Source: CAYLRU01 sp964386565 | GTDB taxonomy: Bacteria; Desulfobacterota; Desulfobacteria; Desulfobacterales; UBA5616 | Reading direction: 5' to 3' | Length of the DNA stretch: 19,744 bases | Assembly: GCA_964386565.1 (NCBI GenBank) | Contig: CAYLRU010000051.1 | Location: 1-19,744, forward strand | In this document: one piece after another, positions 6,580-13,396 of the stretch | Numbering within the stretch: the stretch's first letter is position 1 | Layout: each line of letters begins with the position of its first letter | The notes under the pieces: model-generated | Databases searched by the model: none | What the model was told of the DNA's origin: nothing | Seen by the model: only the letters and a program-made list of their open reading frames with translations | Made by a program: the position numbers and the translations under genes

Positions 6580-6705
6580 TTTTTTAGGGGTGAAACCCTG
6601 CGGTCTCACCAAACCGGGACGGGAAATTCGATCTCTATTGCGGTTTGTCGCATGGTGATCCAAAATCATAACAGGCCGGGAGATGAATGAATTTATCCCG
6701 GTCTG
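6580..6705 (+). ncRNA. candidate structured 5' leader upstream of the tautomerase-like gene
   Basis: Several complementary segments occur together. GGTGA (6589-6593) and GGTGA (6654-6658) can each pair with TCACC (6606-6610). CAAACCG (6610-6616) pairs with CGGTTTG (6641-6647). GGCCGGGA (6674-6681) pairs with TCCCGGTC (6696-6703) using one G-U pair. The competing partners for TCACC would allow two alternative folds. It matches no riboswitch class I recognise and lacks the TPP signature. The segment is GC-richer than its surroundings and has no other explanation. Confidence 0.35.
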
Positions 6706-6787
6706 CATTGGAGAAAAACAATCGATAAAGGCAGTGCCCTTTAGAAAAAAATCGTTCATTCCAGTTTCAGTAAAGAAAGGAGATGAC

Positions 6788-7012
6788 ATGCCGCTTGTCA
6801 GTGTAAAAGTTTTTAAAGGCGCTTTAACCAACGAGCAAAAAGCGCAGATCCAAACGAAAATTACCGACATAATGACCGAAATCGAGGGAAAGGGCAAAGA
6901 GGAATTCCGACAGCACGTCTGGGTAGTGATTGAAGAAATAGAGGATAAGAACTGGTCTTTCGGCGCCGTCCCCGGTTCTTTGGAATTGCTGAAGGCATTT
7001 GTTGATTCATAG
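6788..7012 (+). CDS. 4-oxalocrotonate tautomerase-like protein
   Basis: 74 residues including Met. After Met removal the chain starts with proline (PLVSVKVFKGALTNEQK), and Pro1 is the general base of the tautomerase superfamily. The spacing from Pro1 to the GALTNEQK segment fits 4-oxalocrotonate tautomerase. However, the two substrate-binding arginines of the classical enzyme are absent: position 11 is Ala and position 39 is Trp (in HVWVVIEE). The Phe50-like residue remains in SFGAVPG. Chemistry on a different substrate is therefore likely. ATG 6788 is preferred to the earlier in-frame ATG 6683 because AAAGGAG lies just upstream and Pro must follow Met. The stop is TAG. The ThiE/TenI-like gene follows 50 bases later on the same strand, probably in one transcript. 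Confidence 0.8.
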   Translation: MPLVSVKVFKGALTNEQKAQIQTKITDIMTEIEGKGKEEFRQHVWVVIEEIEDKNWSFGAVPGSLELLKAFVDS

Positions 7013-7062
7013 AACCCAACGAGCCGAAGAGGGGGACTTAAATTTTAACAAGGACATCCAGG

Positions 7063-7680
7063 TTGAAAATTGTTCTTATTTCAACAACACACACCGTCGA
7101 TAAAGAAATCGAAATCCTGGTGGATCTGTTCCAAAACGGGCTGGAGATATTTCATCTCAGAAAACCGGATTTTTCCGTGCAACAGGCCACCGCATATGTC
7201 GAAAAAATTCCCCAAAGGTTCCATGAACGGGTGGTTTTGCATGGCCATCATCGCCTTGTTGAAACCTACACGTTAAAGGGAATTCATTTTGCCGAGGCCA
7301 GGAGAAAGTCGGCGTTTGATCGGATCATGGAGATTCGAAAAGATCGGCCCGGACTGAATTTGTCCTCTTCCTTTCACCGTATTGGAGATATTAAAAGACA
7401 GGGAAATGTTTTTGACTATGTTTTCCTGAGCCCCGTTTTTGACAGTATCTCCAAGAAAAACCACAAGGCAGCCTTTGACCCCCCGGAACTTAACACCTTT
7501 TTAAAATCGTGGCCGAATAAGGTGTATGCACTTGGTGGAGTGGATTCAAAGAGGATTCCAGTCGTTCAACAACTCGGGTTTTCCGGTGCGGCAGTCCTGG
7601 GCGCCGTTTGGAACGACAAGGATCCGGTGGGTGCTTATTTGAAAATTAAAAAGGCGGCCGAAACCGCCCGGTCTCTTTAA
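7063..7680 (+). CDS. ThiE/TenI-family protein (thiamin phosphate synthase or thiazole tautomerase)
   Basis: 205 residues with a TIM-barrel phosphate-binding fold. Motifs along the chain are FHLRKPDFS (30-38), a basic HGHHRLVE (60-67), LKGIHFAEARRK (71-82), the SSSFH strand (101-105), FLSPVFDSISKK (121-132) in place of the ThiE GPvfpT-K motif, and the C-terminal phosphate loop YALGGVDSKRI and GAAVLGAVW (175-183). ThiE joins the pyrimidine and thiazole halves of thiamin phosphate, and TenI aromatises the thiazole. The sequence resembles the LRKP subgroup often annotated as ThiE, and no other ThiE is seen in the thiamin cluster. The start is TTG 7063, with AAGGA about nine bases upstream. It converges on thiC, and the two stop codons overlap in TTAA. 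Confidence 0.8.
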   Translation: MKIVLISTTHTVDKEIEILVDLFQNGLEIFHLRKPDFSVQQATAYVEKIPQRFHERVVLHGHHRLVETYTLKGIHFAEARRKSAFDRIMEIRKDRPGLNLSSSFHRIGDIKRQGNVFDYVFLSPVFDSISKKNHKAAFDPPELNTFLKSWPNKVYALGGVDSKRIPVVQQLGFSGAAVLGAVWNDKDPVGAYLKIKKAAETARSL

Positions 7681-8981
7681 TCATTCAGCTGGATATCCCT
7701 GCCTTCAAGAACCCGGTTCATGTTTCTAACTGCGCACATCTTGCCGCACATGGTACAACTGTCCTCATGTTCGGGTTTTGAACTTTCCCTGTAGGCAATG
7801 GCTTTTTCCGGATCCATGGAAAGTTTGAACATCTCTTCCCAGTCAAGGGCTGCACGCGCCCGTCCCATCTGATCGTCCCAGTCCCTTGCACCGGGGATTC
7901 CCTTGGCGATATCAGCGGTGTGAGCGGCTATCCTTGCGGCAATGATTCCCTCTTTGATATCAGAGAGATCCGGAAGACGCAGATGTTCCGCCGGCGTGAC
8001 ATAACAGAGGAAATCCGCACCGCTGGCCGCTGCAATAGCCCCGCCTATGGCGCTTGTGATATGATCGTAACCCGGGGCCACGTCCGTTACGATGGGGCCG
8101 AGGACATAAAACGGCGCGCCATGGCAGAGGCGCTTTTCCATCATCATGTTCGCGGCTATTTCATTAATGGCCATATGACCGGGGCCTTCGATCATGACCT
8201 GAACATTTCTTTTCCAGGCCTGAAGGGTCAGTTCCCCCAAGGTGATCAGCTCTTCCACCTGGCAGGCGTCCGTGGCGTCGTGGAGGCACCCCGGACGGCA
8301 GCCGTCACCGAGGCTCAGGCTGACATCGTATTTTTCACATATATCCAAAAGCCTGTCGAAATATTCATAAAACGGGTTTTCCCGGCCGTTTAATTCCATC
8401 CAGGTGAATATCAGCGACCCGCCCCTGGAGACGATGTTGGTGATCCGTTCCCTGGTTTTAATTTTCTGGGCGGCGGCCCGGTTTAAGCCCGCATGAATGG
8501 TGAGAAAATCGACACCGTCCTCGCAGTGCTTTTCCACGACGTCAAACATCTCATCAACGGTTATGTCCTTTAAATTTTTTTCGTAGAACCCCACGGCATC
8601 ATAAATGGGTACGGTTCCGATCATCGCCGGAGACATGTTGATCAGTTTTCTTCTGAATTCCCGGGTTTTGCCGTAGCAGCTTAAGTCCATGATAGCCTCG
8701 GTTTTCAAATCAAGGGCGATTTTGACCTTTTCAAGCTCCATCTCCACATCGCAGCAGTCTTTTGATATGCCGAGGTTGACATTGATCTTTGTGCGCAATC
8801 CCTCCCCGACGCCTTCGGGATCCAGGTTAGTATGATTCTTGTTGGCCGGAATGATGACCTTGCCGTCGGCCACGAGCCCCCTGAGTCTTTCAGTATCCAT
8901 TTTTTCTTTTCCGGCAACGATTTCCATCTGTCGGGTGACGATTCCCTTCCGGGCCGCATCCATCTGTGTTGTATATTCCAT
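7677..8981 (-). CDS. thiC: phosphomethylpyrimidine synthase ThiC
   Basis: 434 residues. This radical-SAM enzyme converts aminoimidazole ribotide to hydroxymethylpyrimidine phosphate, the pyrimidine half of thiamin, in the cytoplasm. Family hallmarks run through the chain: IPANKNHTNLDPEGVGEGLR, INVNLGISKD, AIMDLSCYG, GTVPIYDA, VDFLTIHAGL, SLGDGCRPGC, MIEGPGHMAINEI, APFYVLGPIVTDVAPGYDHI and CYVTPAEHL. The C-terminal 4Fe-4S cysteines are C409, C412 and C416 in CTMCGKMCAVRNM. The spacing is CX2CX3C, one residue shorter than the CX2CX4C of E. coli ThiC. The protein is of the short type, without the long N-terminal extension. ATG 8981 is chosen for AGGGG upstream; an in-frame start at 9029 is less likely. 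It is the last gene of the riboswitch-controlled thi operon. Confidence 0.97.
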   Translation of the reverse strand: MEYTTQMDAARKGIVTRQMEIVAGKEKMDTERLRGLVADGKVIIPANKNHTNLDPEGVGEGLRTKINVNLGISKDCCDVEMELEKVKIALDLKTEAIMDLSCYGKTREFRRKLINMSPAMIGTVPIYDAVGFYEKNLKDITVDEMFDVVEKHCEDGVDFLTIHAGLNRAAAQKIKTRERITNIVSRGGSLIFTWMELNGRENPFYEYFDRLLDICEKYDVSLSLGDGCRPGCLHDATDACQVEELITLGELTLQAWKRNVQVMIEGPGHMAINEIAANMMMEKRLCHGAPFYVLGPIVTDVAPGYDHITSAIGGAIAAASGADFLCYVTPAEHLRLPDLSDIKEGIIAARIAAHTADIAKGIPGARDWDDQMGRARAALDWEEMFKLSMDPEKAIAYRESSKPEHEDSCTMCGKMCAVRNMNRVLEGRDIQLND

Positions 8982-9035
8982 GTTAAAACCCCTTTTTTTT
9001 TGATGAATTCCGGTTTCTTGCGAATTCATCGCGTT

Positions 9036-9677
9036 TTATCGTTCTTTTACTTCATGCGAACAGGACCTGCAGGGTCCCATGACATGACTTAACACCAGAT
9101 CCGCCTGTTTTGCCGCTGCAATTGCAACGATGGCAGAAGTGGGGAGCATGGTATCTCCGACTTCAGAAATCATGTCTCCGACAATGTAAAAATTATCCCG
9201 TATTTTCCGTGTCTTGATTCTGTCGCTGTCCCCCCATCCACCGATGCCTGACACGGATACGAAAAATTTTCCGCTGGGAACAATCCTATTTGCCATCATG
9301 ACCTTGTCTTGGGCCCTGTCCAATGCTTCAACCACTACGGGGCAGTCTTCAAATACGGACATCACATTTTGGGCATCCAGCCTGACATCGATGGTCCGGA
9401 TTGAAAGATCCGGATTAATCCGCAGCAGGTTCTCTTTCAACTTCTCTATTTTTTTCTGGCCCAATTGGTCATAGAAATAGAACTGGCGGTTTAAATTGGA
9501 CGCTTCAACCACGTCAAAATCGGCAATGGATAACCGGCAAAAACCAGATCGTACCAGATGGACTGCGCAGTTGGAGCCAAGCCCGCCGGCGCCGGCGATT
9601 CCCACCCGCGTTTTTTTAATTTTATTCAGGTTCAAAGGCGAAATATACGCCTTGATACCATCGATAAACGCATTCAT
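9036..9677 (-). CDS. thiF: ThiS adenylyltransferase ThiF (short form)
   Basis: 213 residues of the E1/MoeB/ThiF superfamily. It adenylates the C-terminal glycine of ThiS so that sulfur can be attached for thiazole formation. The nucleotide-binding loop GIAGAGGLGSN (26-36), the following DFDVVEASNLNRQ (53-65) and the EALDRAQDK segment are typical. The short length and single CRSC pair near the C-terminus (C203, C206) fit the small ThiF form found in anaerobes rather than the roughly 250-residue enzyme with two zinc CxxC pairs. ATG 9677 is preceded by AAGGA. It lies 41 bases after thiH and 54 before thiC, inside the thi operon. Confidence 0.92.
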   Translation of the reverse strand: MNAFIDGIKAYISPLNLNKIKKTRVGIAGAGGLGSNCAVHLVRSGFCRLSIADFDVVEASNLNRQFYFYDQLGQKKIEKLKENLLRINPDLSIRTIDVRLDAQNVMSVFEDCPVVVEALDRAQDKVMMANRIVPSGKFFVSVSGIGGWGDSDRIKTRKIRDNFYIVGDMISEVGDTMLPTSAIVAIAAAKQADLVLSHVMGPCRSCSHEVKER

Positions 9678-9718
9678 GGCGTTTCCTTTTAAATCCTATC
9701 CATCCGCGACAAAAAAAC

Positions 9719-10825
9719 CTACGCAATCGATTGCCAATCCTTATAAACCGGCTGCCACCCGGCATTTTCAAGCATGTGAACCATTTCCGGCACGGACCGG
9801 CCGTCGGAAATGTCAAACTGGCCGGGTCGTTCTTCCCCGGCGGTTCTGCCACCTACGGCCGTGCACGAACCCGCCGACATCTTGGTAACGCCGAGGGGCA
9901 AAATATTATTTCTGAACGCAGCATTTTCCCGGGTTGAAATCGTGATGCCGCATCTGGGCATGAAAATACGGATCGCGGTCATAATCTGGACTACATCGAT
10001 ATCCGTCACCGTAAACGCCGGCTGAAATTCTCCCACATGGGGCCTCAATCGGGGCAGGGAGACGGCAATTTCTGTGTCGGGGTATTTTTTCTGAAGGTAA
10101 TCTGCGTGAATTCCGGTAAAAAATGCCTCTTTTCGCCAGTCGTCAAGTCCCAGCAAGGCACCGATATTAACGGACCGCATATGCGCTTCGCATGCCCGTT
10201 CCGGGGCATCCAGCCTGAACCGGTAATCGGTTTTTGGACCCTTTAGGTGGAGCTTTCCGTACAGTTTTTCATTATACGTTTCCTGGTAAATGGTCAGGCC
10301 GTCAACGCCCGCATCTATCAGACGGGCATATTCGTCCCGGGTTAATGTATAGATTTCAATGCTGATGGATGAAAAATATTTCTTCAGTATCCGGCAGCAG
10401 TTTTCAAGATAATCCATGGTGGCGATTTTTGGGGCATCGCCTGTAAGGATCAGAATGTGTTTTAACCCGGATTTGGCTATTTCTGCAGCTTCCATTTCCA
10501 CTTCTTCAAGGGAAAGCTGACTTCTCTGGATTTTATTCTTATGGTTGAATCCGCAATACACGCATCGGTTCGTGCAAAAATTGGAAAGATACAGGGGCGT
10601 ATACAGCGAAATGGTCCATCCGAACTGTCTCACCGTTATCTCATGGGATTTTTGTGCCATCTCTTCAAGGTGATCCCGGGCGCAAGGAGACAAAAGTGCC
10701 AGAAAATCCGGTATCCGGATTTTTGTTTTCTGCAAAATACCGGAAATTTGTGCATCAGATAGGGATTCGAAAAAATTATCGACATCCATATCCTGCAACT
10801 TTATGATTTCATTATAAAAACTCAT
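9719..10825 (-). CDS. thiH: 2-iminoacetate synthase ThiH
   Basis: 368 residues. This radical-SAM tyrosine lyase makes dehydroglycine for the thiazole ring, and it is the anaerobic alternative to glycine oxidase ThiO. The cluster-binding CX3CX2C motif is CTNRCVYC (C84, C88, C91), followed by GFNHKNKI. Further family features are ILILTGDAPKI, SIEIYTLTRDEYARLIDAGVDGL, TIYQETYNEKLYGKLH, RLDAPERACEAHMRSVNIGALLGLDDW and VSLPRLRPHVGEFQP. The C-terminal SAGSCTAVGG segment is also typical. The start ATG 10825 follows thiG by 19 bases, and AAGAGA serves as ribosome site. The stop codon is TAG. Confidence 0.96.
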   Translation of the reverse strand: MSFYNEIIKLQDMDVDNFFESLSDAQISGILQKTKIRIPDFLALLSPCARDHLEEMAQKSHEITVRQFGWTISLYTPLYLSNFCTNRCVYCGFNHKNKIQRSQLSLEEVEMEAAEIAKSGLKHILILTGDAPKIATMDYLENCCRILKKYFSSISIEIYTLTRDEYARLIDAGVDGLTIYQETYNEKLYGKLHLKGPKTDYRFRLDAPERACEAHMRSVNIGALLGLDDWRKEAFFTGIHADYLQKKYPDTEIAVSLPRLRPHVGEFQPAFTVTDIDVVQIMTAIRIFMPRCGITISTRENAAFRNNILPLGVTKMSAGSCTAVGGRTAGEERPGQFDISDGRSVPEMVHMLENAGWQPVYKDWQSIA

Positions 10826-10844
10826 ATTAATCTCTTGTTCGGAT

Positions 10845-11627
10845 CTATTGATGTAAAAAACCCGTTAAGGGCGATGAGGCAACGGCCCGGTTTTGTATCG
10901 GTCCCATCCCGGAAAGAAAGGCGGTCCTGCCGGCTTCAACGGCCATTGCAAAAGCGCGTCCCATCATGACCGGATCCGGCGAACTGGCGATCGCCGTATT
11001 TACGAGACAGGCGTCAGCCCCCATTTCCATGGCCTCGCAGGCATGGGACGGTTTGCCGATTCCAGCGTCAACAATGACCGGCAGATCGATCTCATCGATA
11101 ATCATTTCCAGCATATCCTTGGTCTTGAGTCCCTTGTTCGTACCGATGGGCGCCCCAAGGGGCATGACGGCGCTCGCTCCGGCATCAACGAGTTGCCTGG
11201 CCACTACAAGATCGGCCTGGATATAAGGCAACACGACAAACCCTTCTTTTACCAGAACTTCCGTTGCCAGCACGGTCTCATGACCGTCAGGCAAAAGATA
11301 CACGTTGTCCGGAATCGCCTCGATTTTTATCCAGTTGCCGCACCCGGCAGCCCTTGCCAGTCGGGCGATACGAACGGCTTCAGCTGCATTTCTGGCACCC
11401 GATGTATTGGGCAGAAGCTGCATATGGTCCGGTATATGTTTCATCACATTATCTGTATCGGCGCCGAAATCCACCCGCCTTAACGCAACAGTAATAATCT
11501 GTGAACCCGAACTTTCCACAATTTTTGGAATAAGGGCATCCGAAGGATATTTGCCGGTACCGATCAACAGCCTGCTGGTAAACGTTCTGTCGCCTATGGT
11601 CAGTAAATCCGTACTCGTTACATTCAT
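10845..11627 (-). CDS. thiG: thiazole synthase ThiG
   Basis: 260 residues. It condenses deoxyxylulose phosphate, dehydroglycine and sulfur from ThiS thiocarboxylate into the thiazole phosphate. Features are SRLLIGTGKYPS (18-29), VALRRVDFG, LLPNTSGARNAAEAVR, the Schiff-base lysine K101 in NWIKIEAIPDN, PDGHETVLATEVLVKEGFVVLPY, VMPLGAPIGTNKG and PVIVDAGIGKPSHACEAMEMG. The C-terminal region has SGMGPIQNRAVASSPLTGF. The start ATG 11627 lies two bases past the thiS stop, so the two partners are translated together. The stop is TAG. Confidence 0.97.
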   Translation of the reverse strand: MNVTSTDLLTIGDRTFTSRLLIGTGKYPSDALIPKIVESSGSQIITVALRRVDFGADTDNVMKHIPDHMQLLPNTSGARNAAEAVRIARLARAAGCGNWIKIEAIPDNVYLLPDGHETVLATEVLVKEGFVVLPYIQADLVVARQLVDAGASAVMPLGAPIGTNKGLKTKDMLEMIIDEIDLPVIVDAGIGKPSHACEAMEMGADACLVNTAIASSPDPVMMGRAFAMAVEAGRTAFLSGMGPIQNRAVASSPLTGFLHQ

Positions 11628-11629
11628 TT

Positions 11630-11830
11630 TCAGCCCCCGCCTACAAAGCGTAAAATTTCAAGTGAATCATTTTCTCCAAGGACGACATCCGCATATTTTT
11701 CCCGTTGGACAATCTCCAGGTTGCGTTCAACCACCACTTTTTCGGAATCAAGTTGCTTTTGGGCCAGAAAATCCCTGATAGTGATGCCGTCCTCGACATG
11801 TTCTATTTTACCGTTAATGGTTAATTGCAT
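11630..11830 (-). CDS. thiS: sulfur carrier protein ThiS
   Basis: 66 residues with a ubiquitin-like beta-grasp fold. It starts MQLTINGKIEHVEDGITIRD and ends FVGGG, and the C-terminal GG is adenylated by ThiF and then converted to the thiocarboxylate. ERNLEIVQRE and LGENDSLEILRFVGGG are family-typical. ATG 11830 is preceded by AAGGGGG; a longer in-frame start at 11884 would run back into the terminator hairpin and is rejected. It is the first gene of the thi operon, directly after the TPP riboswitch and terminator. The chain ends in three glycines instead of the more usual two. Confidence 0.95.
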   Translation of the reverse strand: MQLTINGKIEHVEDGITIRDFLAQKQLDSEKVVVERNLEIVQREKYADVVLGENDSLEILRFVGGG

Positions 11831-11851
11831 GTATCGCCCCCTTAAATTCTT

Positions 11852-11887
11852 AAAAATAAAAAAAGGCCTGCCTTTATAGGGCAAGCC
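11852..11887 (-). terminator. intrinsic terminator of the TPP riboswitch expression platform
   Basis: On the minus strand GGCTTGCC (11887-11880) pairs with GGCAGGCC (11872-11865) using one G-U pair and a seven-base loop. TTTTTTTATTTTT follows. It lies between the aptamer and thiS, so it most likely ends transcription when thiamin pyrophosphate is bound. Confidence 0.85.
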
Positions 11888-11914
11888 ATAAATGAAGAGC
11901 GATCCTGATTTTAT

Positions 11915-12004
11915 TTGCTTCCCTACGGCAGTATTATCTGCATCAGGTTCAAGGGATCGGAGGATTTCTCCATCTCAGCCCGATCTTATGGGCTCTCCCA
12001 GCAA
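11915..12004 (-). promoter_or_regulatory. TPP riboswitch (THI element)
   Basis: Reading the minus strand from 12004, the closing stem TTGCT/AGCAA is followed by GGGAGAGCCC. Then come the conserved CTGAGA (11978-11973), CCTTGAACCTGAT (11954-11942) and GATAATACTGCCGTAGGGAA. This is the order and sequence of the thiamin pyrophosphate aptamer. It precedes thiS and controls the thiSGHFC operon, presumably through the downstream terminator. Confidence 0.97.
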
Positions 12005-12016
12005 TCCGTTTATTCC

Positions 12017-12046
12017 TTTATCATGCATTTTACCGGCATTTGTCAA
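12017..12046 (-). promoter_or_regulatory. sigma70-type promoter of the thi operon
   Basis: On the minus strand TTGACA (12046-12041) is followed after 18 bases by GATAAA (12022-12017). Transcription would start about seven bases later, directly in front of the TPP aptamer. The -35 box is perfect and the -10 box is moderate. Confidence 0.65.
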
Positions 12047-12186
12047 GCAATGATTGATAGTGGCTGAAAAAAGACAGCAATTGCATGTGTTATATAAGTG
12101 AGATTATCCATATTTTCGGGTCATCAAGCTGCTCAGCAAAGATCCCCGGAATTATCAGGATGCCCCCACAGAAGGGATCCGTCGTA

Positions 12187-13179
12187 TCATGGAAGCGTCA
12201 CCGGAGAATTCCTTCCGAAAGACCGCACAAATTCAACGAGCAGTTCGTTTACCGCTTCGGGGCGTTCCTGCTGAACCCAATGGCCGGCAGCCGGCAGAAG
12301 CACCTTTTTTGTCAAATTGGGAACCACCTGTTCAAGATTATCATAACCATCGCGATACATTGTGATCACCGCATCTTCTTCCCCGGCAATAAACAGCATC
12401 GGCTGGATAAGTTTTTGTCCGGCCATAAAACAGGCCAATTCAGAATTCTTGTCCAGGTTTCGGTACCAGTTCAACCCGCCTCTGAAACCGGATCTTTCAA
12501 ATTCCGCGGTAAAGAAATCAAGGTCTTCTTCTGACAGCCAGGAAGGAAGGGTTTCCGGCATCGACCCTGAATCGAGAAAACTCTCGGACTTGTCGAAGAT
12601 GAACCGCCACCGTTTTTCCGGAGGGGGATCCCCCGAGGCGGAATACAGGAACATTCGCATGGTTTTTTGAACATCCGCCTCCAGTTCAGCCTCAGCCTTG
12701 CCGGGCTCCTGAAAATATAACTGGTAGAACTGTCCGTCCCCCTGTATGATATTCATCAGATCTGTGGGTTTTATCGCATCCCATGCCCGCGGCATATAGG
12801 GCACGCTGAGCAATGCAACGGCGTAAAAGATATCCGGCCTGAGCAAGGCACAGTGCCATGCCACCGGCGCACCCCAGTCGTGGCCCACGATAATCGCCCG
12901 TTCTTCACCCAGCGCATGGACAAGGCCCACTATATCCCCGGTCAGCTTAAATATGCCGTATTCCTCTATTTCTTCGGGCTTATCCGTCTGGCCGTATCCA
13001 CGCTGATCAGGTGCCACGGCCCGGAAACCGGCTCTTGCCAGTGCACCCAACTGGTGCCGCCATGAATACCAGGATTCGGGAAAACCGTGACATAAGACGA
13101 CCAGGGGACCTTCTCCCTGCTCTGCGATATGCATTTTAATGCAATTTGTATCGACAAAACGGTGTTTGACCTCTTTCAT
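12187..13179 (-). CDS. soluble epoxide hydrolase (alpha/beta hydrolase fold)
   Basis: 330 residues. It opens epoxides to diols through an ester intermediate. All catalytic elements are visible: the oxyanion motif HGFPESW (31-37), nucleophile D101 in GHDWGA, the cap tyrosine motif FYQLYFQEPG (151-160), the second cap tyrosine Y239 in NWYRN, the acid D269 in AGEEDAV and H300 in AGHWVQQERP. The cap motifs YQLYFQEPG and NWYRN closely match those of the C-terminal domain of mammalian soluble epoxide hydrolase as I remember it. There is no signal peptide, so it is cytoplasmic. ATG 13179 has GGAGA just upstream. It follows the TonB receptor by 217 bases on the same strand. The natural substrate is not evident. 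Confidence 0.93.
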   Translation of the reverse strand: MKEVKHRFVDTNCIKMHIAEQGEGPLVVLCHGFPESWYSWRHQLGALARAGFRAVAPDQRGYGQTDKPEEIEEYGIFKLTGDIVGLVHALGEERAIIVGHDWGAPVAWHCALLRPDIFYAVALLSVPYMPRAWDAIKPTDLMNIIQGDGQFYQLYFQEPGKAEAELEADVQKTMRMFLYSASGDPPPEKRWRFIFDKSESFLDSGSMPETLPSWLSEEDLDFFTAEFERSGFRGGLNWYRNLDKNSELACFMAGQKLIQPMLFIAGEEDAVITMYRDGYDNLEQVVPNLTKKVLLPAAGHWVQQERPEAVNELLVEFVRSFGRNSPVTLP

Positions 13180-13396
13180 AGTCTCTCCTTGTTCGTTTTG
13201 GTTTTACACCTCACCCCTTTCAACTCACAATACGCATAAATTATACGGGATACGGGCCCTCATATCAATGGCGTAATAATTAAACATAATAAAGAGCCAC
13301 TGCCGGATCAACACCTTATTGCCATATGGTCCATTGAAATGATTGGCGTCGGCCGCCGTTTTAACCCTTCTCGGATTTCTAACCGTACCACCGACC

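Noticed and set aside
6683..6787. N-terminal extension of the tautomerase to ATG 6683
   Set aside because: Pro must be the first residue after Met for the family, and the strong AAAGGAG lies just before ATG 6788.
6397..6897. 166-residue minus-strand ORF over the leader and start of the tautomerase gene
   Set aside because: It overlaps a well-supported plus-strand gene, has no recognisable motif, and its composition follows from the antisense of that gene and the leader.
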